A stretch of DNA of 64,000 nucleotides from an uncultured Planktomarina sp. (GCA_905182425.1 CAJJBP010000013.1:39650-103649), one strand, 5' to 3'; positions 1 through 8,978 are shown, counted from the stretch's first letter. The notes: generated by a model from the sequence alone, not told the origin. Translations and numbers: made by a program.

Positions 1-14
1 TAAGGAATTGACCT

Positions 15-1127
15 ATGAGTGCTGATGTAGAACTGCAAAACGTTTCTGTTTCTTTTGGAAACTTTTATGCGGCAAAAAATGTTAGTGTCAAAATAGAAAA
101 AGGAGAGTTCTTTAGCTTCCTTGGACCCTCTGGCTGTGGAAAGACCACTTTGCTACGCGCAATATCTGGATTCTCCGAGCCATCTGATGGAAAAATTCTA
201 ATCGGAAACCAGGATATGGCTGGCATTGGACCAAACAACAGGCCAACATCTCTAATATTTCAAAACCTTGCTCTGTTCCCACTAATGTCTGTAGCAGATA
301 ATATAGCATTTTCTTTGGAGGTCAGGGGAACTGGGAAGGTCCAAAGAAGAAAACGAGCTGACGAACTTTTAGAATTAGTCGCTTTAAGTGGCCAGGGTGA
401 TAAAAAAGTTCATGAACTATCTGGTGGACAGCGACAGCGAGTGGCAATTGCACGTGCGCTGGCAATCGAGCCAGAGGTTCTGCTTTTAGACGAACCGTTG
501 TCAGCATTAGATTTAAAATTACGCCAGAAAATGAGAACAGAACTGAGAGAGATCCAGAAGAGAGTTGGTATCACCTTCATTTATATTACTCATGACCAAG
601 GTGAAGCATTAACGATGTCAGACCGAATTGCAGTCATGAACCAAGGCGAGTTGGAACAAATTGGCTCGTGTCACAACGTATACGAATCGCCGCGCACTCC
701 ATTTGTAGCAACATTTGTTGGTGAGAATAACTCGTTCTATGGAACCGTTAGTGCAGTTGATGGTGATATGGTGAATGTATCGGCTGATGGTAATAATTTT
801 TTGGCGAAGGCTGGTGATTTGGGTGAGGGTAAAAAGTATACCTTTAAAAAGGATGACAAGGTAATAATGTTTGTAAGGCCTGAATCTATTTTCCTTAAAG
901 ACCAAAATAATCAGGCGGACAATATTTTTACCGCGGGCTTCAAAGCAATCGAATTCGAAGGAAACTTAAAAAATATTTATATGAGTATCGATGGGAAACA
1001 AAATGTTCGCTGTAGTGTTTCCAATGCCGTTGATACTACGGACCTACCAAATTCAAAAAAAGTCGAATTAAAATTTTCCTCACGAGATGCAGTTGTCCTT
1101 CCCGTGGGACCGTTAGCGGTTGATTAG
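15..1127 (+). CDS. ABC transporter ATP-binding protein, polyamine (PotA) type
   Basis: This is the cytoplasmic ATPase of a spermidine/putrescine-type importer. It shows Walker A GPSGCGKT at residues 37-44, the signature LSGGQRQR at 135-142, Walker B LLLDEP at 156-161 and the switch histidine in ITHDQ near 193. The last roughly 130 residues fit the TOBE-type regulatory region of the PotA/FbpC group, and 370 aa is normal. AAGGA lies 7 bases before the ATG. Two permease genes follow 11 bases downstream and then overlapping, so this is an operon; the substrate-binding protein is not seen and could lie upstream of the window (a TAA sits at bases 1-3). The substrate is inferred from family only; putrescine, spermidine or another small cation are all possible. 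The gene is visibly more AT-rich than most of the window. Confidence 0.88.
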   Translation: MSADVELQNVSVSFGNFYAAKNVSVKIEKGEFFSFLGPSGCGKTTLLRAISGFSEPSDGKILIGNQDMAGIGPNNRPTSLIFQNLALFPLMSVADNIAFSLEVRGTGKVQRRKRADELLELVALSGQGDKKVHELSGGQRQRVAIARALAIEPEVLLLDEPLSALDLKLRQKMRTELREIQKRVGITFIYITHDQGEALTMSDRIAVMNQGELEQIGSCHNVYESPRTPFVATFVGENNSFYGTVSAVDGDMVNVSADGNNFLAKAGDLGEGKKYTFKKDDKVIMFVRPESIFLKDQNNQADNIFTAGFKAIEFEGNLKNIYMSIDGKQNVRCSVSNAVDTTDLPNSKKVELKFSSRDAVVLPVGPLAVD

Positions 1128-1138
1128 AGAGAACAAGA

Positions 1139-2050
1139 ATGAAGTATTTCTTTAATAAAAACGGTCCTCTGATATCAACCTATTTAATAATTGCTATTGG
1201 GTTCTGGTTAGTTTTTCTTATTATTATTCCACAATTATATATGGTTGACCTTTCATTCCGTCCTAACATACCGCCACTATTAAGGGGCGGTCCAGACGAC
1301 GTATATACGCTAACTCATTACAAACATTTCCTTTTTGGTTCTGAGACAAGTGGAGAAAGTTATAATTATGTAGATGTGGGCGTTTTCAGAGACACACTTT
1401 TAATCGCTGTTCTAATTACGCTTATTAATCTTTGCTTTTGTTATCCCATCGCCTTTTATATTGCGAAAGTTGCCTCCCCCAATACTGCAAGATTATTGAT
1501 TGTTTCTTTAATTATTCCTTTCTGGATTAATGAGCTTCTCCGCTCTTTTGCACTCCGCATTTTATTTGCTGGTGAGGGATTTATAAATAATGTCCTTCTC
1601 AAATTGGGTCTAATAGACAGCGGCATAAATTTTATAGCTATGGATGTCGCTCTCTATACTGGCCTAAACTATGCCTATATTCTTTTAATGATTTTTCCTC
1701 TTTATAATGCCATGGACACTCTGGACAGAAATCAGCTTGAAGCAGCAGAAGATTTGGGTTCATCAATGTTAAAAACTCACTTTCGGATCGTTATCCCACA
1801 TGCCAAGGCTGGGATTGCGTCTGGGTGCACCATGGTTTTCATGCTAACCGCAGGTGCTTTAGCAACACCAGTAGTCCTTAGTAGCCCTAATACATTTTGG
1901 TTTACTCAATTAATTTATCAGTGGTTTAATATGAACGACAATTGGCCAAGAGGGGCCGCCTATTCAGTTGTCTTGCTGTCTGTATCGGTTGTTTTTGTAC
2001 TTCTAATGATGAAAATCTTTAAAGTGAAAATTGGTGAGATTGTACGATGA
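1139..2050 (+). CDS. ABC transporter permease, PotB type
   Basis: This is an inner-membrane permease of the polyamine/2-aminoethylphosphonate/iron class, 303 aa with about six hydrophobic segments starting near residue 15. The EAA loop that contacts the ATPase is visible as EAAEDLGSS followed by the typical IVIPHAKAGI stretch. A periplasmic loop after the first segment is long (about residues 40-75), as is common in PotB proteins. It starts 11 bases after the ATPase gene and its last four bases overlap the start of the second permease (ATGA), so the three genes are co-translated. Identity as a transporter permease is firm; the transported molecule is not. Confidence 0.85.
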   Translation: MKYFFNKNGPLISTYLIIAIGFWLVFLIIIPQLYMVDLSFRPNIPPLLRGGPDDVYTLTHYKHFLFGSETSGESYNYVDVGVFRDTLLIAVLITLINLCFCYPIAFYIAKVASPNTARLLIVSLIIPFWINELLRSFALRILFAGEGFINNVLLKLGLIDSGINFIAMDVALYTGLNYAYILLMIFPLYNAMDTLDRNQLEAAEDLGSSMLKTHFRIVIPHAKAGIASGCTMVFMLTAGALATPVVLSSPNTFWFTQLIYQWFNMNDNWPRGAAYSVVLLSVSVVFVLLMMKIFKVKIGEIVR

Positions 2051-3261
2051 AATCTCAACAAGCTCTAAATATATTATTAGGCATTTATATTTTTATATTT
2101 TTTACCTACCTTTTTGGCCCTCTTGTTATAATGAGCATCACAGCTTTTAACTCAGCCGAATTTCCATCCGTAACACCTTGGGAGTGCTTCAGTCTTCGAT
2201 GGTTCAACGAAGGCAAAATTGCCTATGATGGACAACACCTTGCAGGGTTAGCTACGGATTGGAGGCTGCACGAAGGCTTAATTACGTCACTAAAAATTGG
2301 ACTGGGAGTTGTTCTTCTTGCAGTTCCCATAGGGTTGTCAGCGGCTCTAGTCTTGACACAAGTTCACAGTCGGTTGCGTACAGCATTTTATTCCATATCT
2401 ATTATGCCAGTATTATTTCCAGGCGTCATTATTGGAATTTCAACGGTAGTCCTTTGGGACCGGATTGCCACTATGGGCGGTGGCGGCCTTGCCACACAAC
2501 TAGGAAGAAATGGTGTTTTCTTAACTATATTGGCTCAGACCTGTTTCATCTCTACATACTGTTTTTTAATTTTTGTCGCCAGATTACAGAGGTTCGATCA
2601 AACACAGGAAGAGGCAGCTTTAGATCTTGGAGCAAACCAGACCCAAGTTTTTTTCAAAATATTAATACCGTATATGATGCCCGCGATTGCTTCGTCCTGC
2701 GTGATAGCATTCCTGGCGTCCTTTGAGAATTACAACACTACGGTCTTCAGTATTTTATCTGATCAAACTCTTACAACTGTTATTGCGTCCAAAGTTCGCC
2801 TTGGAATAAGCCCTGCAATCAGCTCTCTTGCACTGGTAATCATCTTAATAACCCTAACAGTAACGATAATATATGAAGTCCTCAAAAGGCGAGAGGACAA
2901 AAAGAAAAAGGAACTTGAAGCTGAAGCCTTGTTTGCACAAACTCTAGATTCGCGCCTGAAAAAAGTGAAAACAAATGGCCTCAAAATCCCAAAATCTATA
3001 TTTGTTATATTATTTTTCGTCGTAGTATGCATTTTTGGATTTAATAAAATGGTAGAGAAAGGGATGTATGGATCCACCTGTATTGCTGCCACAGAAAAAG
3101 AAAAGAAGTCCAATTTTGCTGATCAGCTAAAGCTATTACAAAATAACGCTGAAATAGCTAATCAGCGATCGTCAGAAAATGGTGACGTAGGCGAGAAAAA
3201 AGAATTTGATAGTATTTTTGGAGATCCAAATTTATTCAAAGACTTTGGTGGGTTTGATTAA
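2047..3261 (+). CDS. ABC transporter permease, PotC type, with long C-terminal extension
   Basis: This is the second permease of the importer, overlapping the first by ATGA. Residues 1 to about 275 form the usual six-segment PotC permease with an EAA loop (EEAALDLGANQTQ). Family members normally end there at about 260-280 aa, but this one continues to 404 aa. The extra part has a lysine/glutamate-rich stretch (REDKKKKELEAEA), a further hydrophobic segment (SIFVILFFVVVCIFGF), then a polar tail ending in acidic and phenylalanine-rich residues. The reading frame through the extension is open without interruption. The extension's role is unknown; it could anchor or sense something, or be a captured reading frame. 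Confidence 0.82.
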   Translation: MKSQQALNILLGIYIFIFFTYLFGPLVIMSITAFNSAEFPSVTPWECFSLRWFNEGKIAYDGQHLAGLATDWRLHEGLITSLKIGLGVVLLAVPIGLSAALVLTQVHSRLRTAFYSISIMPVLFPGVIIGISTVVLWDRIATMGGGGLATQLGRNGVFLTILAQTCFISTYCFLIFVARLQRFDQTQEEAALDLGANQTQVFFKILIPYMMPAIASSCVIAFLASFENYNTTVFSILSDQTLTTVIASKVRLGISPAISSLALVIILITLTVTIIYEVLKRREDKKKKELEAEALFAQTLDSRLKKVKTNGLKIPKSIFVILFFVVVCIFGFNKMVEKGMYGSTCIAATEKEKKSNFADQLKLLQNNAEIANQRSSENGDVGEKKEFDSIFGDPNLFKDFGGFD

Positions 3262-3381
3262 AAGATACAGGACCAAGACTATCCCTAAGCACTTTGTTCA
3301 AATTCTTCAGCTGCTAGCAGTTCTAACAGAGATTAACTATCAGGCTGTTTTCTGTTTTCCAGAGCAAGATGAGGTGCGCGC

Positions 3382-3568
3382 ACGGCCAACAAGTTTACAG
3401 TAAGCTTTGACACCGATCTTTCACTTTGCGAATTATGAGTTCAAGAAATCGGATGGGGTGATCGTTACACATCTGAATGGGCATGCCGTTTCACCAGGAG
3501 AAGAGATTGCGTTGAATGACGGTCGCTTGGGGCTCACCGACAAAGGCACCCCTTCTTTGAACCGGTAA
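3382..3568 (+). pseudogene. Possible remnant of a repeat-type surface protein
   Basis: A short decayed reading stretch, open from about 3404 to the TAA at 3566, with what looks like a one-base frame change joining it to an upstream piece from 3382. The piece reading VTHLNGHAVSPGEEIALNDG resembles the beta-strand pattern of cadherin-like/VCBS tandem domains found in large secreted adhesins. No start codon, ribosome site or intact flanks are present. The match is by eye to a weak pattern, so the assignment is tentative; all that is firm is that this stretch is not an intact gene. Confidence 0.25.
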
Positions 3569-3579
3569 GTGGGTTCCAC

Positions 3580-4024
3580 ATGGCACGGTTGTATTTGCAA
3601 GCGCCAGAGATGGCCTCAGACCATTTTTTGACGCTGAACAAAGAGGTTTATCGTAATTTCATACTCCTACAGCATACATGGGCTTCACTGTCGCGGGGGG
3701 GTCGACGGTTTTCTGTTTGGGTGCCTTGCTGGGCATTATTCCCGTGGGCTTCCGAATTGATCTTATGGCCGGTTTGATCCGATTGTTGAGTTTATGAGAC
3801 CTGTGCCATCCTTGACCCTGATTCCCTTGATGATCATCTGGTTTGGAATTGGTAAAACCTCCAAGATTATCACACTGTTCCTAGTGGCGCTTTTGATCAT
3901 GGTCGCGGCCAAGTTTTAGCTGACTGATACTGTGACCGCTGGGATAATTCTGATTGGCTTTTTGATTAATATCTGCATTCGCCAACTCGAAAGTTGGTTG
4001 GTGTCTTGGAAGGGCAAACCTTAA
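3580..4024 (+). pseudogene. tauC: Decayed taurine/sulfonate ABC transporter permease (TauC/SsuC type)
   Basis: Read across frames, this stretch gives successive pieces of a TauC/SsuC permease. They are LLQHTWASLSRG, then GALLGIIPVG in another frame, then DPIVEFMRPVP with LIPLMIIWFGIGKTSK (a family hallmark), then a jump to LIMVAAKF and a stop, then TDTVTAGIILIGFLIN and a C-terminus LESWLVSWKGKP ending at 4024. The part between the IWFGIG region and the C-terminal helices, including the EAA loop, is largely deleted. There are at least two frame changes and one in-frame stop, and the N-terminus is missing. This is real decay rather than a single error. It lies upstream of the sulfonate gene block at 9-17 kb. 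SsuC or another sulfonate/nitrate-type permease cannot be excluded. Confidence 0.6.
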
Positions 4025-4069
4025 AAGCTTTTAAAACGAGTCCCACTGGGGCCTATTTTTGTTAAAAAC

Positions 4070-6370
4070 CTATTCGATTTCAGCACCAGATAGCATGGCA
4101 GTGATCCAGCGCTTTGTGTCCGGTGTTTTTGCCAAGCGCAGAAAGGCTGCGCGTTCGCGGTCAAACATATCTTGCTCAGTGACCTCAAGGGGGGCATCTG
4201 AGGCTGTGTTGACAACGATTGTCGCGATTTCCATCGCAGTGGTTTTATTGTGGGGCTTGAACCAGCCCTTGGCCAGGCCATCGGCCATGAATACCTCCAT
4301 TTTGCCAAATACAGCTTTTCCGGGCAGGGTCAATTTTAGTGGTGTGGGCGGGGTATATCCTGGGGCCATGTCAGCAAGGAGTGCAGTGGCCCGTGTGATT
4401 AGCTTATCGCGGTTCATCACAGTTTCATCGTGATCAGGGATGAAATAGCGCAGTTTTGCAGCCTGTTCGGGGCTCTGACCGGTTTTACCGTAGCCTACTT
4501 GCATCCACGTTTCCCAGGCTGCAACTTCAGGATCCTGAGTTGCGGAAAGCCAGCGTTGGTAGGTAGTTTTCACACCACCACCACCTGGCACGACCCCCAC
4601 ACCACTTTCGACTAATCCAAGAACTGAATTTGCATGCGTAATCAATTTATCACAATGTAGTAACACCTCAAATCCGCCGCCGAGTGAAAGGCCGGAAGGT
4701 GCACCAACCACTGGCACAGGGCAGTATTTCAAAGCGACCACGGCTTGCTGGAAGTCATTTAAAAAAGTATCCATTTCGTCCCAAGCTTTGCGTGCAATAA
4801 AATCAGCGAAACGGTTAAGGTCAACGCCGGCACTAAAGTGTTGTGCATCATTGTGAATAAGGATGCCTGCACCATGATCTTCAGCGGCTTGTTTCACAAT
4901 TGCCATACTGTCGGCCGTAAGTGCATTGGCTTTGGAGTGAAATTCGACCAGTCGTAAATTGTTGGGCAGTGCCCAAAGGCTTGCGGCGCGATTGGTGGCA
5001 ATGGGCGTCATGGTCCTGCGAGTCAAGCTGAACCGTTGCGTCCCTAAAGGCAAGTCTACCGGTTTCAACATAGGCTTTTCGCTAAAGTTGCGTACATTCA
5101 GAACGCCGTTTTCTGAGACGTAGAAGGGACCTATCTCTGCTGATACGGCCAAAGCCATTGGAATATCACATCCAGCTTGGTGGGCGAGTTCAATCACTAT
5201 GTCAGCACCAAGCGCGTCTATCATTTCGAACGGCCCACGGATCCAATTAAAGCCCATTTTCATGGCGTCATCTATATCTTGGGGCGTGGCCGTTACTTCT
5301 GGGATTAATGCTGCTGCATAGGACAAAACCCGTCCTAAAAAGTTTCTACAAAAGCGTGTGTGTGCATCGTTGCCTGCTATCATCAGAGGAAGTGTTTCGC
5401 AGCTTTGTTGTTGTGCCAAAGCGGCGGCTTGGGCCATCGCTGGCAATTCTATTGAACGGGGTCTCATACTTCCTGAGTTAAGGTCTATGACCTCGCCTGC
5501 GCGGTAGAAGCCACCTTTACCAGATTTTAAGCCTGTAAATCCTCCTTGGATCATGGTGTTGATTAAATCGTTGGCGGGATTATTAGACTTACCTACAGCG
5601 TGAAAAACGTCCTTTTTCGGAAGGATATCGCCTAAAGTTTTTACAACATCTGACATTAAATCAACACCGATCATGTCATATAGACCAAAGACGCCGGTTT
5701 TGGGAATACCCATTGGGCGCCCCATTAGGGCGTCAGCGTCTTCAATACTAAGACGCTGTTTGAAGGCCTCGTCCATGCCGACTTGAAGTGCAAACACTCC
5801 AACACGGTTACCTAGAAACCCGGGGGTATCCTTGCAAGGTACAACGCCTTTTCCAAGGACTTCATCATTGAAATCTGAGAGTTTTTCCATGACGTCGGAT
5901 CGGGTTTTCTCACCGCGTACCAGTTCTAAAAGGCGCATGTACCGAACTGGATTGAAATAATGTGTGATAGCGAACCGCTCCTGAAAAGCGGTGGGCATTT
6001 CTGCCACGAGGAGTTTGATTGGGATGGTTGAAGTATTTGAAGTTACGATACAGTTTTTGCTGATGACGTCATCCAACCGCCTATAAAGGTTGCGTTTGAC
6101 ATCCAGCTGTTCGACGATAGCTTCCACAATCCAGTCACATTCGGCCAGTTTGTCAAAATCGTCCTCGATAGTACCTGTTTTTATCAAATCCACATTGCAG
6201 CGTTGGTGCAGTGGAGCGGGTTCAGATTTCTTCAAGCGTTGAAGTGCGTAGTCTGTTGCCTCAGTATTGAGGTCTAGCAGTAAAACTTTATGGCCTGCGT
6301 TGGCGATTTGGCCTGCTATACCGGAGCCCATCGTGCCGGCACCGATAACTGCAATGCATTTGAATGACAT
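4070..6370 (-). CDS. Bifunctional 3-hydroxyacyl-CoA dehydrogenase/enoyl-CoA hydratase (FadN type)
   Basis: A two-domain beta-oxidation enzyme of 766 aa. The N-terminal half is a 3-hydroxyacyl-CoA dehydrogenase with the NAD-binding loop GAGTMGSGIAGQ at residues 11-22, a HYFNP motif and a C-terminal helical dehydrogenase domain. The C-terminal third is a crotonase-fold hydratase (SAGVDLNRF and LSLGGGFEVL mark the oxyanion region). Dehydrogenase-before-hydratase is the reverse of E. coli FadB/FadJ and matches the FadN arrangement. It would convert enoyl-CoA through 3-hydroxyacyl-CoA to 3-ketoacyl-CoA in the cytoplasm. It is last in a minus-strand operon after a hydrolase and a MetY-like gene, an uncommon partnership. 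A separate FadJ-type enzyme lies at 58-60 kb, so the two probably serve different acyl chains. Confidence 0.85.
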   Translation of the reverse strand: MSFKCIAVIGAGTMGSGIAGQIANAGHKVLLLDLNTEATDYALQRLKKSEPAPLHQRCNVDLIKTGTIEDDFDKLAECDWIVEAIVEQLDVKRNLYRRLDDVISKNCIVTSNTSTIPIKLLVAEMPTAFQERFAITHYFNPVRYMRLLELVRGEKTRSDVMEKLSDFNDEVLGKGVVPCKDTPGFLGNRVGVFALQVGMDEAFKQRLSIEDADALMGRPMGIPKTGVFGLYDMIGVDLMSDVVKTLGDILPKKDVFHAVGKSNNPANDLINTMIQGGFTGLKSGKGGFYRAGEVIDLNSGSMRPRSIELPAMAQAAALAQQQSCETLPLMIAGNDAHTRFCRNFLGRVLSYAAALIPEVTATPQDIDDAMKMGFNWIRGPFEMIDALGADIVIELAHQAGCDIPMALAVSAEIGPFYVSENGVLNVRNFSEKPMLKPVDLPLGTQRFSLTRRTMTPIATNRAASLWALPNNLRLVEFHSKANALTADSMAIVKQAAEDHGAGILIHNDAQHFSAGVDLNRFADFIARKAWDEMDTFLNDFQQAVVALKYCPVPVVGAPSGLSLGGGFEVLLHCDKLITHANSVLGLVESGVGVVPGGGGVKTTYQRWLSATQDPEVAAWETWMQVGYGKTGQSPEQAAKLRYFIPDHDETVMNRDKLITRATALLADMAPGYTPPTPLKLTLPGKAVFGKMEVFMADGLAKGWFKPHNKTTAMEIATIVVNTASDAPLEVTEQDMFDRERAAFLRLAKTPDTKRWITAMLSGAEIE

Positions 6371-6389
6371 TTGAAAACTTTCGATCTTT

Positions 6390-7175
6390 TTACAAAAATG
6401 CTCTGAGCGCTTTGTTCACGTCAAAGTGTTGTTCTGTGATTGACATATGCCCAGAATGTGGAATCTCAACCAGAATACCCCCTAACGCGTCGTACAAAGC
6501 TAATCCAGTTTTACGGGGCGTCATGCGGTCTTGCCCACATACAATGGTCAGAGTGTGGCACTTGGTTTGAGCTGCGGCAGCCGGGCCATTTATATACAAG
6601 TTGCAAGCTTTGAGATCTGAATGTAGGGCGCCCACGGCATTACCCGCCATAAGCCGGCTACCGTAGAGCATGTGCGATGTTCCAGGTAGGGTATGTTCAT
6701 GAACATGACCTGTTGGGCCGTGCCCCCAGTCCATCATTGCCGCAATCGCGGCACTTTCTTTAGTCGCCGCCAGATCGACCAGTGTATCAGCTACTGGAAT
6801 AGATAATGCCGTACTTATAAAGGCGGCTTTTGAAACCGAGTCTGGATAACGAGAAGCCAGCTCAAGTTCGATCAATCCACCCATTGAATGCCCAACAAGA
6901 GTCGCAGTAGAAATATCAGCGGCCTTCATAAATGCGATATACCAATCGGCCATTTCCTCAATTGTTTGTAAAGGATCACCTTGAGATAGGCCGTGACCGG
7001 GCATGTCAGGGGTAACACATTGCCATCCGCGATTGGCAAAGAAGCGGTGCTGCAACATAAACCCAAGATGAGATTGGCCTGAACCATGGATGAATAGGAC
7101 AACATCGCCGCTTGGATCAAAAGCTCGTCCACCAGTTGAGGCAAAAGTTTCCTCGCAATTGACTTTTAATTTCAC
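6390..7175 (-). CDS. Alpha/beta-fold hydrolase
   Basis: A 261-aa cytoplasmic alpha/beta hydrolase. It has the oxyanion motif FIHGSGQS near residue 28, the nucleophile elbow GHSMGG with serine 97, an acid in CGQDRMTP and the histidine in HSGHMS near the C-terminus. Its start codon overlaps the stop of the upstream MetY-like gene (four bases), so the two are translationally coupled, and the FadN-like gene follows 19 bases on. The substrate is unknown; position suggests a thioester or ester linked to the neighbouring sulfur or acyl-CoA chemistry, which is inference only. No signal peptide is seen. Confidence 0.82.
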   Translation of the reverse strand: MKLKVNCEETFASTGGRAFDPSGDVVLFIHGSGQSHLGFMLQHRFFANRGWQCVTPDMPGHGLSQGDPLQTIEEMADWYIAFMKAADISTATLVGHSMGGLIELELASRYPDSVSKAAFISTALSIPVADTLVDLAATKESAAIAAMMDWGHGPTGHVHEHTLPGTSHMLYGSRLMAGNAVGALHSDLKACNLYINGPAAAAQTKCHTLTIVCGQDRMTPRKTGLALYDALGGILVEIPHSGHMSITEQHFDVNKALRAFL

Positions 7176-8479
7176 GACTTTGCTCCCGCCGCGGCAACTT
7201 TACCTGCGATGCGCAAGGCTTGTTTAAAGTCGGCTGTGAGGTCTTTTATATCTTCCAAACCAACTGAAATTCGGATTAGGTCATCTGTAAGCCCGGCCGC
7301 GGTCATAGCGTCTGCTGTAAGATGTGAGTGCGTGGTTGAGCCAGGATGAATAACCAAAGTTTTTGCGTCACCTACATTAGCCAAATGACTAGCTAATTTG
7401 ACATTTTCGATAAATGCTCGACCTGCATTGCGTCCGCCTTTGATGCCACAGGCTATAATTGAGCCCTGACCTTTGGGCATCAAGCGCATGGCTGTGGCAT
7501 GGTCTGGATGATCTGGCAAACTTGGGTGTTTTACCCAATCAATTTGATCCTGAGTGTTCAAGAACTCTAACATTGCTGTGGTGTTAGAAATATGTTTCTC
7601 CATCCGCAGGCTTAAAGTTTCAAGACCCTGCAAAATGTAGAATGCATTTTGTGGGGAAAGACATGGACCGACATTCATCATGCCCTCTGTTCGAATCCTA
7701 ACTGACAATGCAGCAGGGCCAAACTCTTCCCACAAAATAGCTCCTTGGTAGCCGAAATGTGGAGTTGTGAGAGTTGGGAACTTGTCGTTTTGTCCCCAGT
7801 TGAAGTTCCCACCGTCAATCACTGCTCCACCGAGTGCAACACCATGTCCACCCATCCATTTTGTCAGTGAGTGGATCACAACGTTCGCTCCCAACTCGAT
7901 TGGTTTGATCATCCAAGGTGTATTAAATGTGGCGTCAATTACTAAAGGAATACCTGCATTATTGGTAACCTCAGCTACTGCTGGCACATCCATGATGTCC
8001 ATGCCTGGATTACCAATGATTTCGCCAAAAACCATTTTGGTATTTTCTTGGATAGCCGCTGCGATAGCAGATGTGTCATTTGGCGCAACAAAAGTTGTGG
8101 TTATCCCGTAACGCTTAAGGGTGTGTTCAAAAAGATTGATGTTGGCTCCATACATCTGTGAAGAGCTTACGATGTGATCTCCCGTGGAACACAACGCCAG
8201 AACTGTAACGAAGAGAGCGGACATGCCAGACGCTGTTGCTACGGCTGCAACGCCTCTATCCAGGGCTGCTAGACGCTGTTCAAGTACGGCTACGGTTGGA
8301 TTTGTCAGCCGAGAGTACACGTGTCCACCGACTTCCATGTTGAATAAGGCAGCCGCGTGTTCGGTACTGTCGAAAACATAGCTTGTTGTTTGATGAATTG
8401 GGACGGCACGGCTGCCAAACCGAGCATCAGGACTTTGGCCTGCATGCAGGGTAAGCGTATCGAACTTGTAGTCAGCCAT
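7172..8479 (-). CDS. O-acetylhomoserine aminocarboxypropyltransferase/sulfhydrylase (MetY type)
   Basis: A PLP enzyme of the Cys/Met metabolism family, 435 aa, the usual MetY length (longer than MetB or MetZ). The N-terminus FDTLTLHAGQ and the motif YSRLTNPT at 55-62 are typical, and the PLP lysine is K207 in SLTKWMGGHG. It would join sulfide to O-acetylhomoserine to make homocysteine in the cytoplasm. It is the first gene of a minus-strand operon and is transcribed away from xsc, with about 590 bases between. The start is preceded by GGAG at spacing 8, within a small hairpin. Sulfur released by the xsc/soe block could feed it after reduction, but that link is inference. Confidence 0.87.
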   Translation of the reverse strand: MADYKFDTLTLHAGQSPDARFGSRAVPIHQTTSYVFDSTEHAAALFNMEVGGHVYSRLTNPTVAVLEQRLAALDRGVAAVATASGMSALFVTVLALCSTGDHIVSSSQMYGANINLFEHTLKRYGITTTFVAPNDTSAIAAAIQENTKMVFGEIIGNPGMDIMDVPAVAEVTNNAGIPLVIDATFNTPWMIKPIELGANVVIHSLTKWMGGHGVALGGAVIDGGNFNWGQNDKFPTLTTPHFGYQGAILWEEFGPAALSVRIRTEGMMNVGPCLSPQNAFYILQGLETLSLRMEKHISNTTAMLEFLNTQDQIDWVKHPSLPDHPDHATAMRLMPKGQGSIIACGIKGGRNAGRAFIENVKLASHLANVGDAKTLVIHPGSTTHSHLTADAMTAAGLTDDLIRISVGLEDIKDLTADFKQALRIAGKVAAAGAKS

Positions 8480-8482
8480 GAT

Positions 8483-8512
8483 GGATCTCCAGATTTAAAA
8501 AGTGTTAGATCC
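8483..8512 (-). promoter_or_regulatory. Small hairpin over the ribosome site of the MetY-like gene
   Basis: A perfect 6-base inverted repeat, GGATCT at 8483-8488 and AGATCC at 8507-8512, loop 18 bases. On the minus strand its second arm overlaps the GGAG ribosome-binding site of the MetY-like gene. It could mask translation start. The stem is short and could be chance. Confidence 0.25.
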
Positions 8513-8978
8513 CTCGTAAACCGCAAATGAAGGCATCTCAAGCGCTAGCCGCTAAGAAACGTTCCTAAGGTTCCAAAACTACAGGGGCTACCGAGTGACA
8601 TCGATAATGTAAAAGGCCCATATCAGAAAGGTATGAGGATTTTCTACGACAGGCTTGGAACTCAAATATTCCACCTTATTGCCCCTTGCAGTGTTTAATT
8701 GATTCCGTAAAGATGAGTTTTAACCCAGTCGAAAACCTGAATGAAAAAAGATAGCCTTGAAGTTGCAAATAGAACGAGTTTTATAATAATTGCTTGAGTT
8801 GTCGAAATCCTTGTTTAATTACTGCAATAATGGTGTCCTTTTGATGCGAAAAGCGTCAGGTTATTTTTTATGACCTACTTTGCAGAACTTTTAGCTTGAA
8901 AGATTTCACATAATTAGGTTCCAAAAATTGACTAACTTTATCAAATTGTATTTTTGGACTTACCAGACTATCCTAACT

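Noticed and set aside
3580..3777. Small gene of 65 codons
   Set aside because: Its sequence is explained as one frame of the decayed TauC-type permease.
7680..7700. tRNA-like TTCGAATCC sequence
   Set aside because: It lies inside the MetY-like coding region with no cloverleaf around it.
8480..8640. SAM riboswitch upstream of the MetY-like gene
   Set aside because: Alphaproteobacterial met genes often carry SAM-II elements, so I read the leader on the minus strand, but the conserved core and pseudoknot arms were not recognisable.
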